Shown: positions 5,245 to 5,269 of the stretch, piece after piece
How the letters are laid out: each line of letters opens with the position of its first letter
How positions within the stretch are numbered: position 1 is the stretch's first letter
Assembly: GCA_002373535.1 (NCBI GenBank)
Contig: DFKL01000114.1
Coordinates: 1 to 5,269, forward strand
DNA from: Prevotellaceae bacterium UBA3646
Lineage (GTDB): Bacteria > Bacteroidota > Bacteroidia > Bacteroidales > Bacteroidaceae
Direction of reading: 5' to 3'
DNA length: 5,269 nucleotides
The notes under the pieces: model-generated
The model's input: only the letters and a program-made list of their open reading frames with translations
Told to the model about the DNA's origin: nothing
The model's database searches: none
Translations under genes and position numbers: made by a program

Positions 5245-5269
5245 ATGAACCACACATGAACCACACATG
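5245..5269 (+). repeat. 11-bp tandem repeat carrying three ATG triplets, at the window end
   Basis: ATGAACCACAC occurs twice in tandem (5245-5255, 5256-5266) and is followed by ATG at 5267-5269, where the window stops. As 11 is not a multiple of 3, the three ATGs are in different frames. A frame from the ATG at 5230 encodes MIYTYMNHT and ends at TGA 5257-5259, overlapping the ATG at 5256 as ATGA. This may be the start region of a rightward gene, but the gene itself is outside the window. Confidence 0.6.

Overview
The window looks like a chromosomal housekeeping segment of a Bacteroidales bacterium (Bacteroidota). Four things point there: gene families typical of the phylum (a type IX secretion type B sorting domain, a PorT-family barrel, DUF4293 and the Bacteroidota form of RNA polymerase omega); the order bamD-rpoZ-DUF4293; three good matches to the Bacteroidota -7 promoter element TAnnTTTG; and A-rich rather than Shine-Dalgarno-led starts at most genes. 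Genus and family cannot be fixed from this sequence. GC content is moderate.

Layout from left to right. (1) 1-1660, minus: the N-terminal ~60% of UvrA, running off the left edge. (2) 1660-2409, minus: a small secreted protein with a PKD-like middle and a gliding-motility/T9SS type B C-terminal domain. Its stop overlaps the uvrA start as TGATG, so the two are probably one transcript. (3) 2410-2522: a 113-bp divergent promoter region with one -7 element in each direction and a 12-bp perfect palindrome over the start of the rightward gene. (4) 2523-3236, plus: a PorT-family outer-membrane beta-barrel. (5) 3242-3271: a hairpin between convergent genes, probably a terminator in both directions. 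(6) 3302-4934, minus: a bamD-rpoZ-DUF4293 operon (transcribed in that order), linking outer-membrane protein assembly, an RNA polymerase subunit and an uncharacterised four-helix membrane protein. (7) 4935-5269: the bamD promoter, then a strikingly C/A-rich, G-poor stretch without a convincing gene, ending in an 11-bp tandem repeat that carries three ATG triplets at the window edge.

Three of the six products (BamD lipoprotein, PorT-family barrel, T9SS-like secreted protein) act at the envelope, and BamD belongs to the machinery that would insert a barrel such as the PorT-family one. UvrA is DNA repair and omega is transcription. I found no phage, transposon, CRISPR or defence genes, and no wholly new system. 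The most interesting residual signals are the palindrome with an almost leaderless rightward transcript, the type B sorting protein coupled to uvrA with a short acidic tail, the mirror-image codon bias on the two strands, and the ATG-bearing tandem repeat at the right edge.
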